Shown here one piece after another: positions 41,191 through 55,740 of a DNA stretch of 64,000 nt (its first letter is position 1; each line of letters starts with the position of its first letter). This stretch comes from Nymphaea colorata (lineage: Eukaryota; Streptophyta; Magnoliopsida; Nymphaeales; Nymphaeaceae). The translations under genes were made by a program, and so were the position numbers. The stretch lies in assembly GCF_008831285.2 (NCBI RefSeq), contig NC_045140.1:9670505-9734504 (forward strand). The letters run 5' to 3'. A model generated the notes under the pieces. The model was not told the origin of the DNA. It saw only the letters and a list, made by a program, of their open reading frames with translations, and ran no database searches.

Positions 41191-43963
41191 GCAATAATTC
41201 TGGGGTGTGATAGTTCACAGTTGCCATCTATTTGAAACTCTACTCTTACGTTGAACCGATCAGATCCATGCATCAATGATAATGCGGCTCGTGCAACTCC
41301 ACTTAGTGGGAAATCTACCATCTCAATTTTAAAGGGCGAAGTTTTGTCCCTTAGTGCGGCCACTTTTTTTCATATGTTTCATATATTGATGAGCACATAG
41401 TGGAGGAGCTCTCCCTGTGTACATCGTGCTTATTTGGGCCAAATGCTTCATAATTTATTGTTGAATAATTGAAAGATATTTGGAAAGAAGATTTTAAAAT
41501 CTTCATGTGAGCTCCAGTATATAATAGAAAATCACCCAAGCAAACTGTAGGAAATTTTATTTCTTTCATGATTTACTTTAACATATTTGTGAAACACAAT
41601 GTCTTACTACGTTGCGAATTCATCTCATTTGGCATCTGATATGGTTGTTAAAGATGCACGGGAGCTATTGATATTGCTAATCAGGGGCCTTGAAGCATAT
41701 TATCCTGAGTTGATGGCTGAGATACGATTCACTGCAATGAGTAGATATATACTCCACTGTGCCATACTGGTTTGTTCGATGAGGAATTCATACATGACTT
41801 GTGAGAAACTTGTTTTTGTTCGTTTTGTTTTGATTGGCGAAGTGAGGTCAAGTTGGAGCATAATATGCGCTTGGGGTATTGATCCCACGATGTATGGACG
41901 ATATTAACAGTGTTTTGTTGGTGTAACAAGCTCATCTCGATGAGCAGAAACCTTTTAAACTTTGAAATTGTTTGGTCTTCTGGCGTATAATAAACTCACT
42001 GGCATTGCTTTGGATGCATGCAAAAAAAGTTTAAAATGTCATGTCCTAATGTTTAGGCTTGAACAATTGATTTTCTTTTTCTTTTGATTTTGTAAGTTAT
42101 ATATATATATATATGTATATAGAAGGCATCAAACTGTACATAGGCGCTGACTCAATCTGGGCTTGTTTAAAGACTTAAATTGATTTTGTGACGAACAAGG
42201 AAGTGGATTTGCTCTGCAGCCTGGGCTGGTAGACGAGCGGAAGAAACCGATGTTTGGACTTGGCACCAGGTGTTTGCCTTGCAGCCATTTTGAGACTAGT
42301 CGAACTTGAGCTCGGCTTGTAGAGACAAGCGGCAAGCGGAGTCTGCTGTGGGAAAACCGCAATTTTTTTATGATATGCTGTTAATGTCTCAATAGCGTTA
42401 TATGTATAAAATGCCACTCGATATAATATTATACTTCATGATTTTGTGTGACCCCACACACTCTCTCTCTCCCTCTCTCGTGAGTTTCCTTTTCTCCAAT
42501 AGAAACATAATCGAGTTTAGTATGACAAGATGCACGATACAAGCTAAATATCTTTTTCTTTTTTTGAATAAACGATCATCGCAAAAAATGATGACAAATC
42601 AGTTTGATCCATCGGCTACTACTGGGGGCTCTATCTATCACAAACCATTTCATTTTTACTGTTTCTTAAATATATTCAAAGTTTTGTTTGTATTTTGATT
42701 GTTTATCTATATATATATTTTTAAAAATAAATGTAAGAATATTTTTGCTGACTCATATTCGATTCAGCTGAATCACTGAATCAGGATATTCGCTTCAATT
42801 CCCATTTTTACGTTGTGAATAATTAAAGCAAATGATCAATATTCATGTAAGTAGAAGCCAAGAGATGCCCATCTCTTAAATTGGTTCCTTCTTGGGCAAC
42901 GCATAGATTGCGAAAATGGAGTGTCCATTACAAAATTTGATCACAGTTTTGGATTTCCTACAACTGATCACAGTTGCCGATAAGCGAAAAAGGGCGAAAA
43001 TTTTTAATGAATAGAAAACCGAAAAGGAAAATGCATTTCTAATAACATTCAATTTCAATAAAAATGATAATGTTAACACTTATTAAAGCAGGTTTCGGTT
43101 AACTTAAATAAACAAAACTTACTAAGGAAAAGGGCATGAATATAATCAGGCGATAGAGAGTAATACTGTAAAAAAATAGCACTTAGTGTTTTTTGTTTTT
43201 GAAGATAATGTGAGTTCGTTTAGAACTCCTATTTGACAGTTTCTTTTATAAAAAAGCATGGGTTTAATAAAAAGATAACGGGGTGTCATTTTTTTTCTTC
43301 AAAATTACAAGTGTAAAGAAGGCCGGATAATAGAAACTTTTAGAAGTGTGCTATTAGAATGGAACGTGAAGTGAAGTAAAAAAAAAAAAAGAAGAAGAAA
43401 TTGCTATTAGAATGGAAAGTGAAGTGAAGTAAAAAAAAAAAAAGAAGAAATTAAAAGGGTTGGCGCAATGGTTCTCATCGCTTCGACCTTCTACCGAAAC
43501 GTAAAAAACCCTGCCTACTGAAAGTGAAGTTGAAAAACATTCCGGGCGGTGGGAAACCTTCCTCACTGGAAAGTACCCCCTCGAAAGTCTAGAAGTGAAA
43601 TAAAAGGAGATTCCGGGAAGCAGGGCGGAGCGATGAGAAGCGAATTTGAAAACAGAGGGCCAGTTTCGACGAGAAGCGAATTTGAAAACAGAGAGCCAGT
43701 TTCTTAGCAGCGGTACTGAATTGGGCCGATGTTTCGATAAAATCCGGTCATAGTATTCCTCCTCCTCGGCCGCCTTGAGAGCGGCGCCTCCCGCCCGCAA
43801 GTGGCCCGGGCCGAGCTCTCTTTCTTTCTCTCCTTTCCTCAATATGAAGCCTGAGGTCGACGCAAGGAGTTTGTCGATAGTCCCTTTGCTCCTTCATCTC
43901 CACTGGCATTTTGACACTCTTCATTGATCGATCGATTTTGCTCGTTCAGCTCGTCGTTCATTC
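41191..43963. other. Interval between the lyase gene and the PPR gene
   Basis: This holds the 3' UTR of the lyase and the promoter of the PPR gene. Two tandem duplications lie upstream of the PPR start: a 49-bp unit at about 43350-43452 with poly(A) tracts, and a 36-bp unit at about 43634-43706 (GAGAAGCGAATTTGAAAACA). A short (TA)n run lies at 42100-42112. No gene recognised; a 102-codon open frame at 41599-41907 has no known motif. Confidence 0.5.
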
Positions 43964-46900
43964 ATGTTCAAGTTGCTGAGGCTTCCTCTCCGGCTTCTTT
44001 CCGGCTCGTGCCGGGGCCTCTCTCGCAACGTAATTTCCATTTTCCTTCGTTTTTCATTGCTGATCGTAGTTTCTTGCGACTATCCTTTTCGTGGGAAGAG
44101 ATCGCAACGGCTATTTTTGTTTTTGTTTTGGTCTTTGCGAATTTACCCCTACTCAACTATCTGGCTCTCCATGCTGCATTTGCTGATATTTCGTTGTTTC
44201 GTCCGTTGTTTTTTTTAGTTAAGTAGGAGCAATGTCACGTTGGTGGAATCTGAACAATGGCGTTCTTCCTACCTAAGAGGTACTTCGATGTTCTTTTCAA
44301 ATTCTCAGGCCAATTCCATTGCATTTATTTGTCTTTGTAATGTTGTAGTTCGTTTCTGCTGTGACAGTATTTTTTTTTTTCTGTTCCACTCGATTCTCCA
44401 TCGAATAGTAGGACAGTCAACATGAGGATTTCGTAATTATCACACTTTTGTGGAATCTGGACAAATTTTGAAGAATCAGGGTTAGTTGGAACTGTAGTTT
44501 ATTCACCGAATGCCTCGAAGACTTCATGTTTTTCTGGGTTGGTAGTTGTTTTCCGTTCAATTACTGGGGGCAACATTTTTCCATCAACTCCTGAATTTTG
44601 AACGAGGTCTTTTCCATTGCCTGGCTTGAAAAAATTGTATTTGGCGATAGGAGCCATTAAGAATAGTTCGTGTAGTTGCTACCAGATTTTATATGAGCCT
44701 CATGTATAATGTATATTTTACCGAGGTGCGAAGCTATGGGCTGTGTCCTGGCTGATGATAGATGATTCATAAACCGAAATGTTGGTTGATCCAAAAGTGC
44801 ATCTCGATACATGAATGATGAAGAGAAACTTCTTTCTAATTTTAATTTTTTTGCTAGGTAATCTGAAGGAATAAAGCAATGATTTTCATAATTATTTGGA
44901 TAGTTTTTTAACAAATTAATACTCTGAAAAGTGATACTTCATATGAGTGTGTTACGCGCAAGAATACCTGGACACTCTAAATGTCTATGTTTCATACTTG
45001 CAAGCAAGTATAGGTCTTGAATTTCTTATTTCATGCAGGTTACGGGCATTTAGCACTTCTGGAACAGTCAAGAACAAGGCAGATGAATGTTCAGATTGTG
45101 GATGCATTACGCTTTGGGGATGAGGGGAAGGCTTCTTGTTTGCTTTGGAATAGTGATTGCAAACAGTTATCTGCTGAGGATCTTCTCCCCATTCTTGGGT
45201 ACTGTTCAACGGCCCCTAAGCCACTGGTAGGTTATTAACTTCTCTGATTCTTGCCCCTTATTACTAAAGATTTTTCCTGATATTGACTAAAGCTTTATAT
45301 AATTCTTCTCATTACCATTCACAAATTTATCACACATCCACCTTCTATTGATCTTTTTCCAGAAAAATTGTTCCGGTTTCAAAGTGGGTAGAAAAATAAT
45401 TTAGGTGAAAAACTTTTGTGTGTTTTGCGGCCTGGAATTTTGTTTTTGCTATTTGATAAAACAGGAAAAACATTATGGATTAAAATGTTACTGTTGGGCT
45501 GCTGTGTGTTATCTTACATTTCTGTCAAAATAACAAGGTTTACAAACTTAAGTAAAGAAATAAAGCACAAACCTTGGGCTTAATTTTTCACACCAGTATT
45601 TTTCAATTTAATGACTAATATATCCTGTTAGCACTAATATAAACTAGGTGGTGTTAAATATATTTTATGTTGTTAGGGGGAGTTCGGATGTCCCAAGCCA
45701 CAAAGAAATATATACCTTTTCTTCTGAGTTTCCAATTACTGATCTTCCTTCTTCAGCTCCTCCAATTGTTCTTTTAGCTGTTTTAGATTACAAATGCTCT
45801 TCGTATTTAGGCAGATCTTCCTTCCGGATGCGAAGTCTAATTCACAAGCATGCACAAAGAAGGTCACAACGTCATGAGGCAAGACTATTTTGCTGCTATC
45901 TTTCATTTAAAACCCAGTGGACATGCTGGACAGCTTTTATAGTAACACCATCAAAACGAGAAGCAAACTATCTATCATGGTGGTAGCCTTTGCCTTGAGG
46001 ATCAAAGGATGTTGCAAATATGAAACTTGTCTCACCTAGAGGCTTGAGTCTCAACTCTCAATATACCAAGTTGGTTCCTTTAAAAAATCAAACTCACTGT
46101 ATTTTGCAAAAGGTAAAATCACATGTTTGACAATAATAATAGACGATCTTTTCCAACTGCAAGGGCCTACAGCCCTACAATTTATTCACTTTCCTTCACG
46201 TTTCTTATACTTCTCTTCAAATCTTTAAGGTTCACAACATAATTAAATACTACTTCCAAAAGACCATTATTCTCAGCCATTAACAAACATCATGGACTAT
46301 TTGCTTACTATTGTATCTATAGAGTTTCACAATTTTTTTTTTACTGTTTGTTGTTTCTCTGCTCTTTGTGACTAGTATAATTAAGCATGTCGAAGCAGTT
46401 TTTTCATAATAAAATTGTTCCGTAATGAGGAAGGGGAGAACGAGAGAGAGAAAGAGAGAGAGAGAGAGAGGCGGTAAAAAGATCACTTCAATATCGTGCT
46501 CTAATCTCTACTAAAGGAGAGATTAGGGCACGGCTGTATCATTTACAAAAGAAGGACAACTAAATTATTAAAAAGGACAAAAGAGAACCCTAACTTTTAA
46601 ATATTCAAATAACTACCACACTACACTTAAAGCAAACTTTTTACTTTCAACACTCCCCCTCAAGCTGGAGCATAGATATCAACCATACTCAGCTTATTAC
46701 AACATCTAGAGAAATCACCAATCGGAAGTGCTTTCGTAAACATATCTGCTGCTTGGTCTTCAGAAGCTACATGAACTGTAGACACCACACCTTCTTTTAT
46801 AAGATCGCGAATATAATGACAATCCACCTCAATATGCTTAGTTCTTTCATGAAATACTGGATTGTTTGCAATATAAGTAGCAACCTTGTTATCACAGTAC

Positions 46901-49900
46901 ATTCTCATAAGGAGAGGAACATTAATACTCATATTCGTTAGCATAGATTTAACCCACGTCATCTCAGTCGCTGTTTGAGCCATTGCTCTATATTCAGATT
47001 CTGCACTAGATCTAGAGACCACATTTTGTTTCTTGCTTCTCCATGATATGAGATTACCCCCAACAAAGACACAAAATCCAGTTGTGGACCTTCTATCATC
47101 AACAGACCCTGCATAGTCAGCATCACTGTAAGCAACCACATCTAGAGATTCACCTTTCTTAAAGAAGAGACCTCTGCCTGAGGATGATTTTAGACATTTC
47201 AACACCATCAACGCCGCATCCCAGTGAACTTTTCTAGGCTTTTCCATAAACTGACTTAATTTTCCAACAACAAAGCTAATGTCAGGTCTTGTTACAGTAA
47301 CATAAAGTAGTTTTCCAATAAGAGACCTGTAAGATCGGGAATCTACTGGTTCTGATTGATCATCATGAAGATGAATCCGAGGATTCATCGGGAGATTAGC
47401 CGGCTTGGTCCCTAGCATCCCTGTGTCCTGTAGTAGATCAAGAACATACTTCCTTTGAGATAATGCTCCGGCTTGAGGTCATGACAACTATACCTGTGGA
47501 GGTCTTCAACATATACTATCATGACAACTATACCTGTGGAGGTCTTCTTGATAAATAGAGAATGATCTATAGGAGATCGTTCAAATCCACATTGTGAAAC
47601 TACCTCTGATAATTTGTGGAACCATGCCCTGGGACTTTGTTTAAGTCCATAGATAGCCTTCTTCAACCGACACACTTTACTACACTCCTCCTGTTTCTCG
47701 AACCCTGGAGGTTGTTGCATATACACGATCTCCTCAAGATCACCATACAGAAATGCATTCTTCACATCAAGCTGATACATAGGCCAATCAGAGTGTACCA
47801 CAACTGAAATAATAAGACGAATAATACCCAATCTTGCCACTGGAGAGAACGTCTCAAAGAAGTCAACCCCGTATGTCTGAGTGTAACCTTTAGCCACTAA
47901 TCGAGCCTTGTATCGCTCTATTGACCCATCTGAATGATATTTGACTGTAAATACCCATTTGGAGCCAACAATGTCACAATCTTCAGGTGGATCGACCAAC
48001 TCCCAGGTATCACGCTGTACGAGAGCATCCATCTCATCTTGCATAGCTGTTCGCCATTTACCATCTAGTAAGGCCTGTTGATGGCAAGTTGGGACAGTAT
48101 GAACTGCCATAGCCTTAAGAAACTGTTGTAAGTTATCATCAAGATGGGCAGTGGAAACAAAGTGAGAGATAGGATGCATGGTACACTGTCTCTTGCCTTT
48201 GCGCAGAGCTATAGGCAAGTCATATGAAGGAATAACATCACGTATACTTACTTCAGTGGAGCTCACATCTTGAGAAGAGTCTGATGGTCGACCATGAGAG
48301 GGGGGGTCCTGTCGCCGAGTGTAGACCAATGGAGGATCTTGAAACCTATCCATAGTCAGAGTAGGAGATGGAAATGATTGCAACGGGATAGGAGGGATAG
48401 GTAAAGGGATAGGACATGACATTTCAGATGATGCAAAGGTAGGATTAAAGTAAGACCTAGACTCAAAAAAAAAGTGACATCCGCACTGATATACTCTTTG
48501 TGAGTTACTGGATCAAAGCACTTGTACCCTTTTTGGTTTCGAGGGTGGCCAATGAACACACACTTAATGGCTTGAGCAGCAAGTTTATCACGTTTAGGCC
48601 CAAGAATATGAACAAAACAGGTATAACAAAAAACTTTTGGTGCAACAGAAAACAAGCTTCGATTGGGATAAACAAGTTTGATAGGCACTTTGTTGTCAAT
48701 GGAGGATGATGGCAAACGATTGGTCAGGTAACAAGCCATGAGAATGGCATCACCCCATATGTATGCAGGTTCATGATTATGAAGCATTAGGGTACGAGCA
48801 ACAGTTAGAATTTGCCGATGTTTTCGTTCGGCGACTCCATTCTGTTGTGAGGTATAAGGACATGTAAATTGGGGAGAAATACCATTTTCAGCATAAAAGG
48901 TCATTAAGATAGATGATTTGAACTCAAGAGCATTATCAGTGCGAATACACTTAACCACAGAACTAAATTGAGTTTTTATTTCAATAATCAAGTTTTTGAG
49001 AATACAAATTACTTCAGACCTTTCCTTCAACAGGAATACCCAACTGACTCGAGAATAATCATCAACAACGACAAGAAAGTACCTAAACTTATCTCGGCTA
49101 GCAACCCTGCTAGGCCCCCACACATCAACATGAAGAAGATCAAATAACCCTTGAAGGACTAAGACTCGAAGGAAAACTACTACGTGTGTGCTTGCCAAGT
49201 TGACAAGCCTCACACTGAAAGGACTCTGGAACTGAAAGATTAGGTAGGAGAGAACGAAGCTTGGGTGCTAAAGGGTGACCAAGCTGGAGATGCCATTGAA
49301 AGACTGCTGTAGGCTCTGATGTAGAAGAGGTAGCAGCAAGACCCATTGGAGCCGACAAGATGTAGACGCCCCCTTTCTCATAGCCGCTACCAATCATCTT
49401 CTCAGTTTGCAAGTCCTGAAATGAGCATGAACCAGGGTCAAAAACAACACGACAGTGTAAATCAGCAGTCAACTGTTTAACCGAGAGTAAATGAGATGGA
49501 AAGTCAGGAGCATATAAAACGTGGAATAGTCATAGACTGAGAAAGTTTCACATCTCCATAACCCAATATAGGTGACATTCTACCGTCTGCAATTTTGACA
49601 TGACGTGGCTGAGAGAATCTATGCAATGTAGTGAACAAACCAGGGCTACTGCAGAAATGTCTCGATGCTCCTGAATCAATAATCCACAAAGTACCTGAGT
49701 CAGACGTGGAAGGACCCGCTGAGAAGGCTCGATCGGTCAACGCTGTAGAAGCTGAAGCATGTGAGGCTTTGTGTGTTAAAAATTGCTCATACTCAACTCT
49801 ATCAATGCTAACTGTAACTGTCTCTGGCACTGTACTAGACGAAGCGTCCTCCACTGTAGGAGTGGCAATCTGTGCAGAGCCCATAGATGAGTGAGTAGGG

Positions 49901-50691
49901 CTCTTGCCCTGTTTGGTGACCGTATTTCTTCCCTGCGACAAAGAGGATGGGCGGCCATGTTTATCCCAACACCGATCCTCTAAGTGTCCAATCTTTCCAC
50001 AGTAGGTGCATTGGAACCTCCCACGGCCCCCTGTTCCACGACCTATACCTCTTCCTCTGGCACTATAGGTGGAGCCATGACCACGACCACCCCCCACAGC
50101 AAGAGCAGAGGCAGACGTCACACCAGTTGGTTGAGACAAGCTAATAGCAAGACGGCTAAGTCTGTTGTATGCATCAGAGAGTTCAGGAATTTCACTTCCA
50201 GTGAGCATCTGATCCTTAGCAGCAGCATACTCAAGTGAGAGACCAGCAAGAAACTTTGCAACCATAGTAGGTTCAAAGTGAGACTTATAACACGATTTGC
50301 ACGGAGGCCGCAAAAATTTTAGACGTTCATAAGTGTTAAAATATAAATCCTTCACCAGCACGTTGAAGAGGAGTCTCTTAGGATTCCACCTCCTTGTAGA
50401 ATGTGTTAAAATATTTAATGTCCTTGTAACATGTGAAGAGTCTCCTAGGATTCTATGTTATAGTTAATATCCTTGTTATATGGGAAGTCTCCTAGGATTC
50501 TATGTTGTAGTTAATATCCTTGTAATATGTGAAGTCTCTTAGGTTTCTATGATGTAATTAATGTCCTTGGAGCTTGTGAAATCTCCTAGGATTCTACGAT
50601 TGGAGACTCTTAGAATTCTGAAAATGAGATTATAAATAGAGGCCGTGCAAACCATTTTGGCTACGGCTTCTTCTCCTCAGTTTCTTCTTGT

Positions 50692-50759
<68 letters not shown>

Positions 50760-53700
50760 CCTGCGTGAGTGCTGTTTTCGGGTTACAGATATTGGTGCTA
50801 CATTTCTATCATGGTATCAGAGCGCCAGGTTACGTTATCTCTACCAAACGAAATGCCCAAACAGGTCTGATCTGGTTAGAACTCTTTTCTCATCTTGTCT
50901 CTATCCTGAATTTACTTTTCTCTTGCGCAATTCTTGTTCCTTTTTCTTCTTGCTTACCAAGGACACATCTTGTTATATCATGTATTCTTTCCCTCTCATC
51001 TTCTACCTATATACCATTCCTTTCTGCTGTCATGGAAAACCTTTCGCATTCTGGCATGTCCTCAAGTTTTCTTCCTCACCTTATTACCGAAAAACTCAAC
51101 CATGAGAATTATCTGATCTGGAAAAGGCAAATCATGCCTTTCATAAGAAGTCAAGGCCTCTTTGGACATCTCGATGGTTCAACAAAGGCTCCACCAATAT
51201 CCGTCTTACAGGAAATAAAAAATGAGGCAGGAGAAGTTATTGCTGTTCATGAAGACAACAATCCTGAACATGCTATGTGGATGAGACGTGATCAAAGTCT
51301 GGTTGCGTATATTTTGTCCACTTTATCTCAACAAGTGTTACTTTCAGTTTCTGATGATTGTACTGCAGAAGAATTATGGGAAACCCTTGCTGATACCTTT
51401 TCCCAAATATCAGAAGCTCGAATTATGTACTTAAAGAAAGAATTTCAGAATTTGAGCAAAGGTTCAACGTCTATCATGGATTATTTGGGGCGTATTAAGG
51501 CCGTCGCAGACCAACTTGCTGCCTCAGGGAATAACATTTCTGATAAGGAAAAGGTGCAGCAAACCTTGAATGGACTTGGGCATGATTATCATGCTTTTAT
51601 TACAGCTCTTGAGGTCCTTCCTGTTCTGCCTTCCTTCAACGAACTACAAGGTAAACTTCTCCAACATGAAATGAATATGAAAAGAGTCATTGAAAGGACT
51701 GATCAAGGGAACTCCCAAAATGTGTTGGCTATGAATGTAAAGTTTGGTAAGAGCCATGGGAACTCCAACCATGGTGGTCGTGGCATTCTACCAACACCAC
51801 ATAACCAAGGTATGTCTCCTTTGGATACTTCAAGAAAAATACCAATTTGTTTTCAGTGCAACAAGAAAGGACACATGAAGGCACAATGTTGGTTTAATCC
51901 TCAAAATAAAAACAAAGAGGTAAGACATGATTATAAACAAGGAGGACAAAGTTCTAAATCCACCGCTGAAGATATGCAACAGCTATTGATGGCCGCATTC
52001 TCAAAGATGACTATAAAGCAAAATGAGCAGGGAGAATGGTTCTTGGATTCAGGTGCAGCTACCCATGTGACAGGAAATGCAGGTAAATTGACTAACTTAT
52101 CCCCTCATTACGGTAGAAGTTGCATTATAACAGGTGATGGAAAATCTCATCCTATTACACATATTGGAAATGCACATATTCCATTGTCATCCTCGTCTCT
52201 ATCACTGTCTAATGTTGTTCTTGCTCCCAATATCAAAAAGAACATCATATCCATTTCTAAACTCATTGATGATACAAGCTCTTCTGTTGAATTCACACCT
52301 TCTTCTGTCTATGTCAAGGACCTCCAAACGAAGAAAATGTTCGCTAGAGGGGAGCGTCAAGGGAATATGTACGTCCTCAAGGAATGTCTACCTAAGGATT
52401 CATCCATTTTTGATATAGGATTGAAGACATTTTCTCTTTCTCATAATGCGTCATCAGTGCCAAGTTCTTGCCATTTTCAATCAAAAGTAAGGGGCCCTAA
52501 CCAATTTTTGGAGTCTGATTTGTGGCATAGTCGGCTAGGACACTGTGGTCGACATTTCATTGAAAAACTTGTCACAGATAGTCTCATTCCAAGATCAAGT
52601 TTACCTCTTACTTCAAGTGTCAAAAAATGTTCAAGTTGTGGACTTTGTAAGAGTCATGTTTTACCTTTCCATAATATAAATCAAAGGGCTTCCAAACCTT
52701 TTGAAACTATTTTTTCTGATGTATGGGGGCCAGCCCCTATTGATTCCATGTCTGGGTCAAGATATTATGTTTTATTCATTGACTCTTACTCACGTTTCAC
52801 CTGGATTTACTTCATGAAACACAAATCAGAAGTACCTCACATATTTCGAAACTTCTATGCCATGATTCAAACTAAATTTTCATCCAATGTGGTGCATTTT
52901 CAATGTGATGGAGGGGGAGAATATTCCTCGCTTGATTTTATTGAATTTCTACGTGAAAAAGGGATAACTAGACAAATTTCCTGCCCTTACACACCACAAC
53001 AAAATGGTGTAGTTGAGCGGAAACATCGACATATAGTTGAAAGCGCCATGAGCATGATGCATGATACTAATGTACCCATTTCTTTGTGGACTGAAGCCTT
53101 CCATACTGCTGTATACATAATAAATTGTTTGCCTATGACACTCTTGATGTCTAAATCGCCATATTTTACACTCTTAGGCAAACAACCTGATTACAAGAAC
53201 TTGAAGGTTTTTGGTTGTGTATGCTATGTTCACGTTGATGCTGCCTTGAGGAACAAGTTTCAAGACAAAGCTATTCAATGTAGATTCGTTGGATATGCTG
53301 ATGAATATAAAGGTTTTCGATGCTATGATCCAACAACTAAACGTATCAAAACTTCAAGAAATGTCATTTTTGATGAACATAATTTTGATAATACAAATGA
53401 AATGCCTATGACCATTGAATCTTATGATCCCTGGACCAGTACACAGTTATTCAATGCAGATCCTGTTATAGAAAATGATGTGCCTCAAAGTGAAGATTCA
53501 GAGAGAGCAATACAACCGTCGGATATGGCTCAAAGTGAAAATCAAGAAGATCCAACACAGTCATTAAGTCATCACGAAAACAATAATGAACAGAGCAACG
53601 ATGCACATCGGTATTCGGGTCTTATCTACAGTCGACGACTAAGGGACAGAGATGCTCACAGTGAAGAAGACAACATGCCCCACCTTAGAAGATCCCAACG

Positions 53701-55700
53701 CATTCGTCATCCCATTCACAGGTGGGTTAGCTATGATTCTTTATCACTTGATTTTCAGTTATTCATGGCAAAAGTTGGCAAGGAGGAAGAACCTACTTCA
53801 TTTGATGAAGCATCAAAATCACATCATTGGAGAAAGGCTATGAAAGAAGAAATGGATGCCTTGCATGAATGTGGAACATGGGAGATCGTTCCGAGGCCAC
53901 ACGAAAAGAAGGTAGTGGGCTCCAAATGGGTATACAAAATTAAATACAAACCTGACGGCAGCATAGAAAGACACAAAGCAAGGTTAGTAGCAAAAGGGTT
54001 TACACAACAATATGGAGAAGATTATGATGAGACATTCAGCCCTGTGATCAAAATGGGAACAATTCGCGTGATTATATCATTGGCAGTTGAATATGGATGG
54101 AGACTACATCAAATGGACGTGAAGAATGCTTTTCTTCATGGTGATTTAAGGGAGGAAGTATATATGGAACAACCTCCAGGATACACGAAAGGAGACTCTC
54201 ATGCATGGGTTTGCAAACTAAGAAAATCTATTTATGGACTTAAACAGGCCTCACGTTCGTGGTTTGACAGTTTCTCTTGCAAGGTTCAAGAATGTGGTTT
54301 TCGGAGATGTCCTCTAGATCACTCTCTTTTCATTTATCGAAAGGAAAACATATTTACTTTACTTCTTATATATGTTGATGATATTGTTATCACAGGCAAT
54401 TCAGAAAAACACATAGAAGAAGCTAAAGTTTTGATGATGCAAAACTTCAAAATGAAAGAGCTTGGTGATTTACGATTCTTTCTTGGAGTGGAGATTGATA
54501 GGCACAATAATCGCCTCACATTGACACAACAGAAATACACGTTGGATTTGTTGAAAAAGTCAGGTATGTCTGATTGTAAGCCTGTTGGAACTCCTAGTGT
54601 TCTAAATCAAAGACTAAGTGCTCAAGATGGGGAGTTATATGAAGATCCTACGCAATATCGAAGTATTGTTGGGGCACTTCAATATCTTACATTTACTAGA
54701 CCAGATATTATATATGCTGTGAATCAAGTATCCCAATTTATGCATGCACCTAGAGATACTCACATGGATGCTGTCAAAAGAATATTAAGATATCTTAAAG
54801 GGACAGCAGGAGATGGCTTAGTTTATGGTAAGAGTGAAAATATAACTACTGGACATCAACTTATGACATTCACAGATGCAGATTGGGCTGGAGATCCCGA
54901 TCAAAGAAAGTCCATTTCTGGTTTTTGTATTTTCATTGGACGTAATCTTGTGTCTTGGAGTTGTCGAAAGCAAAAGGCAGTAGCAAGATCCAGCACTGAA
55001 GCTGAATACAGATGCATGGCTGCAGGTACTGCTGAAGTTACATGGGTTAGACATTTGCTAGAAGACATTGGAGAAAAGATTAAAACATCAATGTTAATGT
55101 GCGATAATCAAAGCGCTATTAACATTACCTTTAATCCCGTACAACATGGTCGAACAAAGCACATTGAGATTGATCAACACTTTGTTAGACAAAAGGTGGA
55201 AGACAAGGAAATTCAGCCTATTTATGTTCGTACAGATGAACAAGTTGCAGACTTATTTACAAAAGGATTAACAAAGGAACGATTTTGGTTTCTAAAAGGC
55301 AAGTTGTACATGGTGCAAAACCATGCACAACTTGAGGGAGGGTGTTAAAATATAAATCCTTCACCAGCACGTTGAAGAGGAGTCTCTTAGGATTCCACCT
55401 CCTTGTAGAATGTGTTAAAATATTTAATGTCCTTGTAACATGTGAAGAGTCTTCTAGGATTCTATGTTATAGTTAATATCCTTGTTATATGGGAAGTCTC
55501 CTAGGATTCTATGTTGTAGTTAATATCCTTGTAATATGTGAAGTCTCTTAGGTTTCTATGATGTAATTAATGTCCTTGGAGCTTGTGAAATCTCCTAGGA
55601 TTCTACGATTGGAGACTCTTAGAATTCTGAAAATGAGATTATAAATAGAGGCCGTGCAAACCATTTTGGCTACGGCTTCTTCTCCTCAGTTTCTTCTTGT

Positions 55701-55740
<40 letters not shown>

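Noticed and set aside
41599-41907. 102-codon open frame downstream of the lyase
   Set aside because: No known motif; the position fits the 3' flank of the gene. It cannot be supported as a gene.
43354-43842. 162-codon minus-strand open frame before the PPR gene
   Set aside because: It is made of tandem duplications and poly(A/T) runs and shows no domain.
43924-44226. Frame starting at 43924 as the N-terminus of the PPR gene
   Set aside because: It begins with TTG, not ATG, and has no Met before the splice donor.
45648-45986. 112-codon open frame in intron 2 of the PPR gene
   Set aside because: No recognisable domain and no good splice sites in phase with the gene.
50441-50628. Evenly spaced repeats considered as a CRISPR array
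   Set aside because: The units are directly adjacent imperfect repeats without spacers, inside an LTR of a plant retrotransposon.
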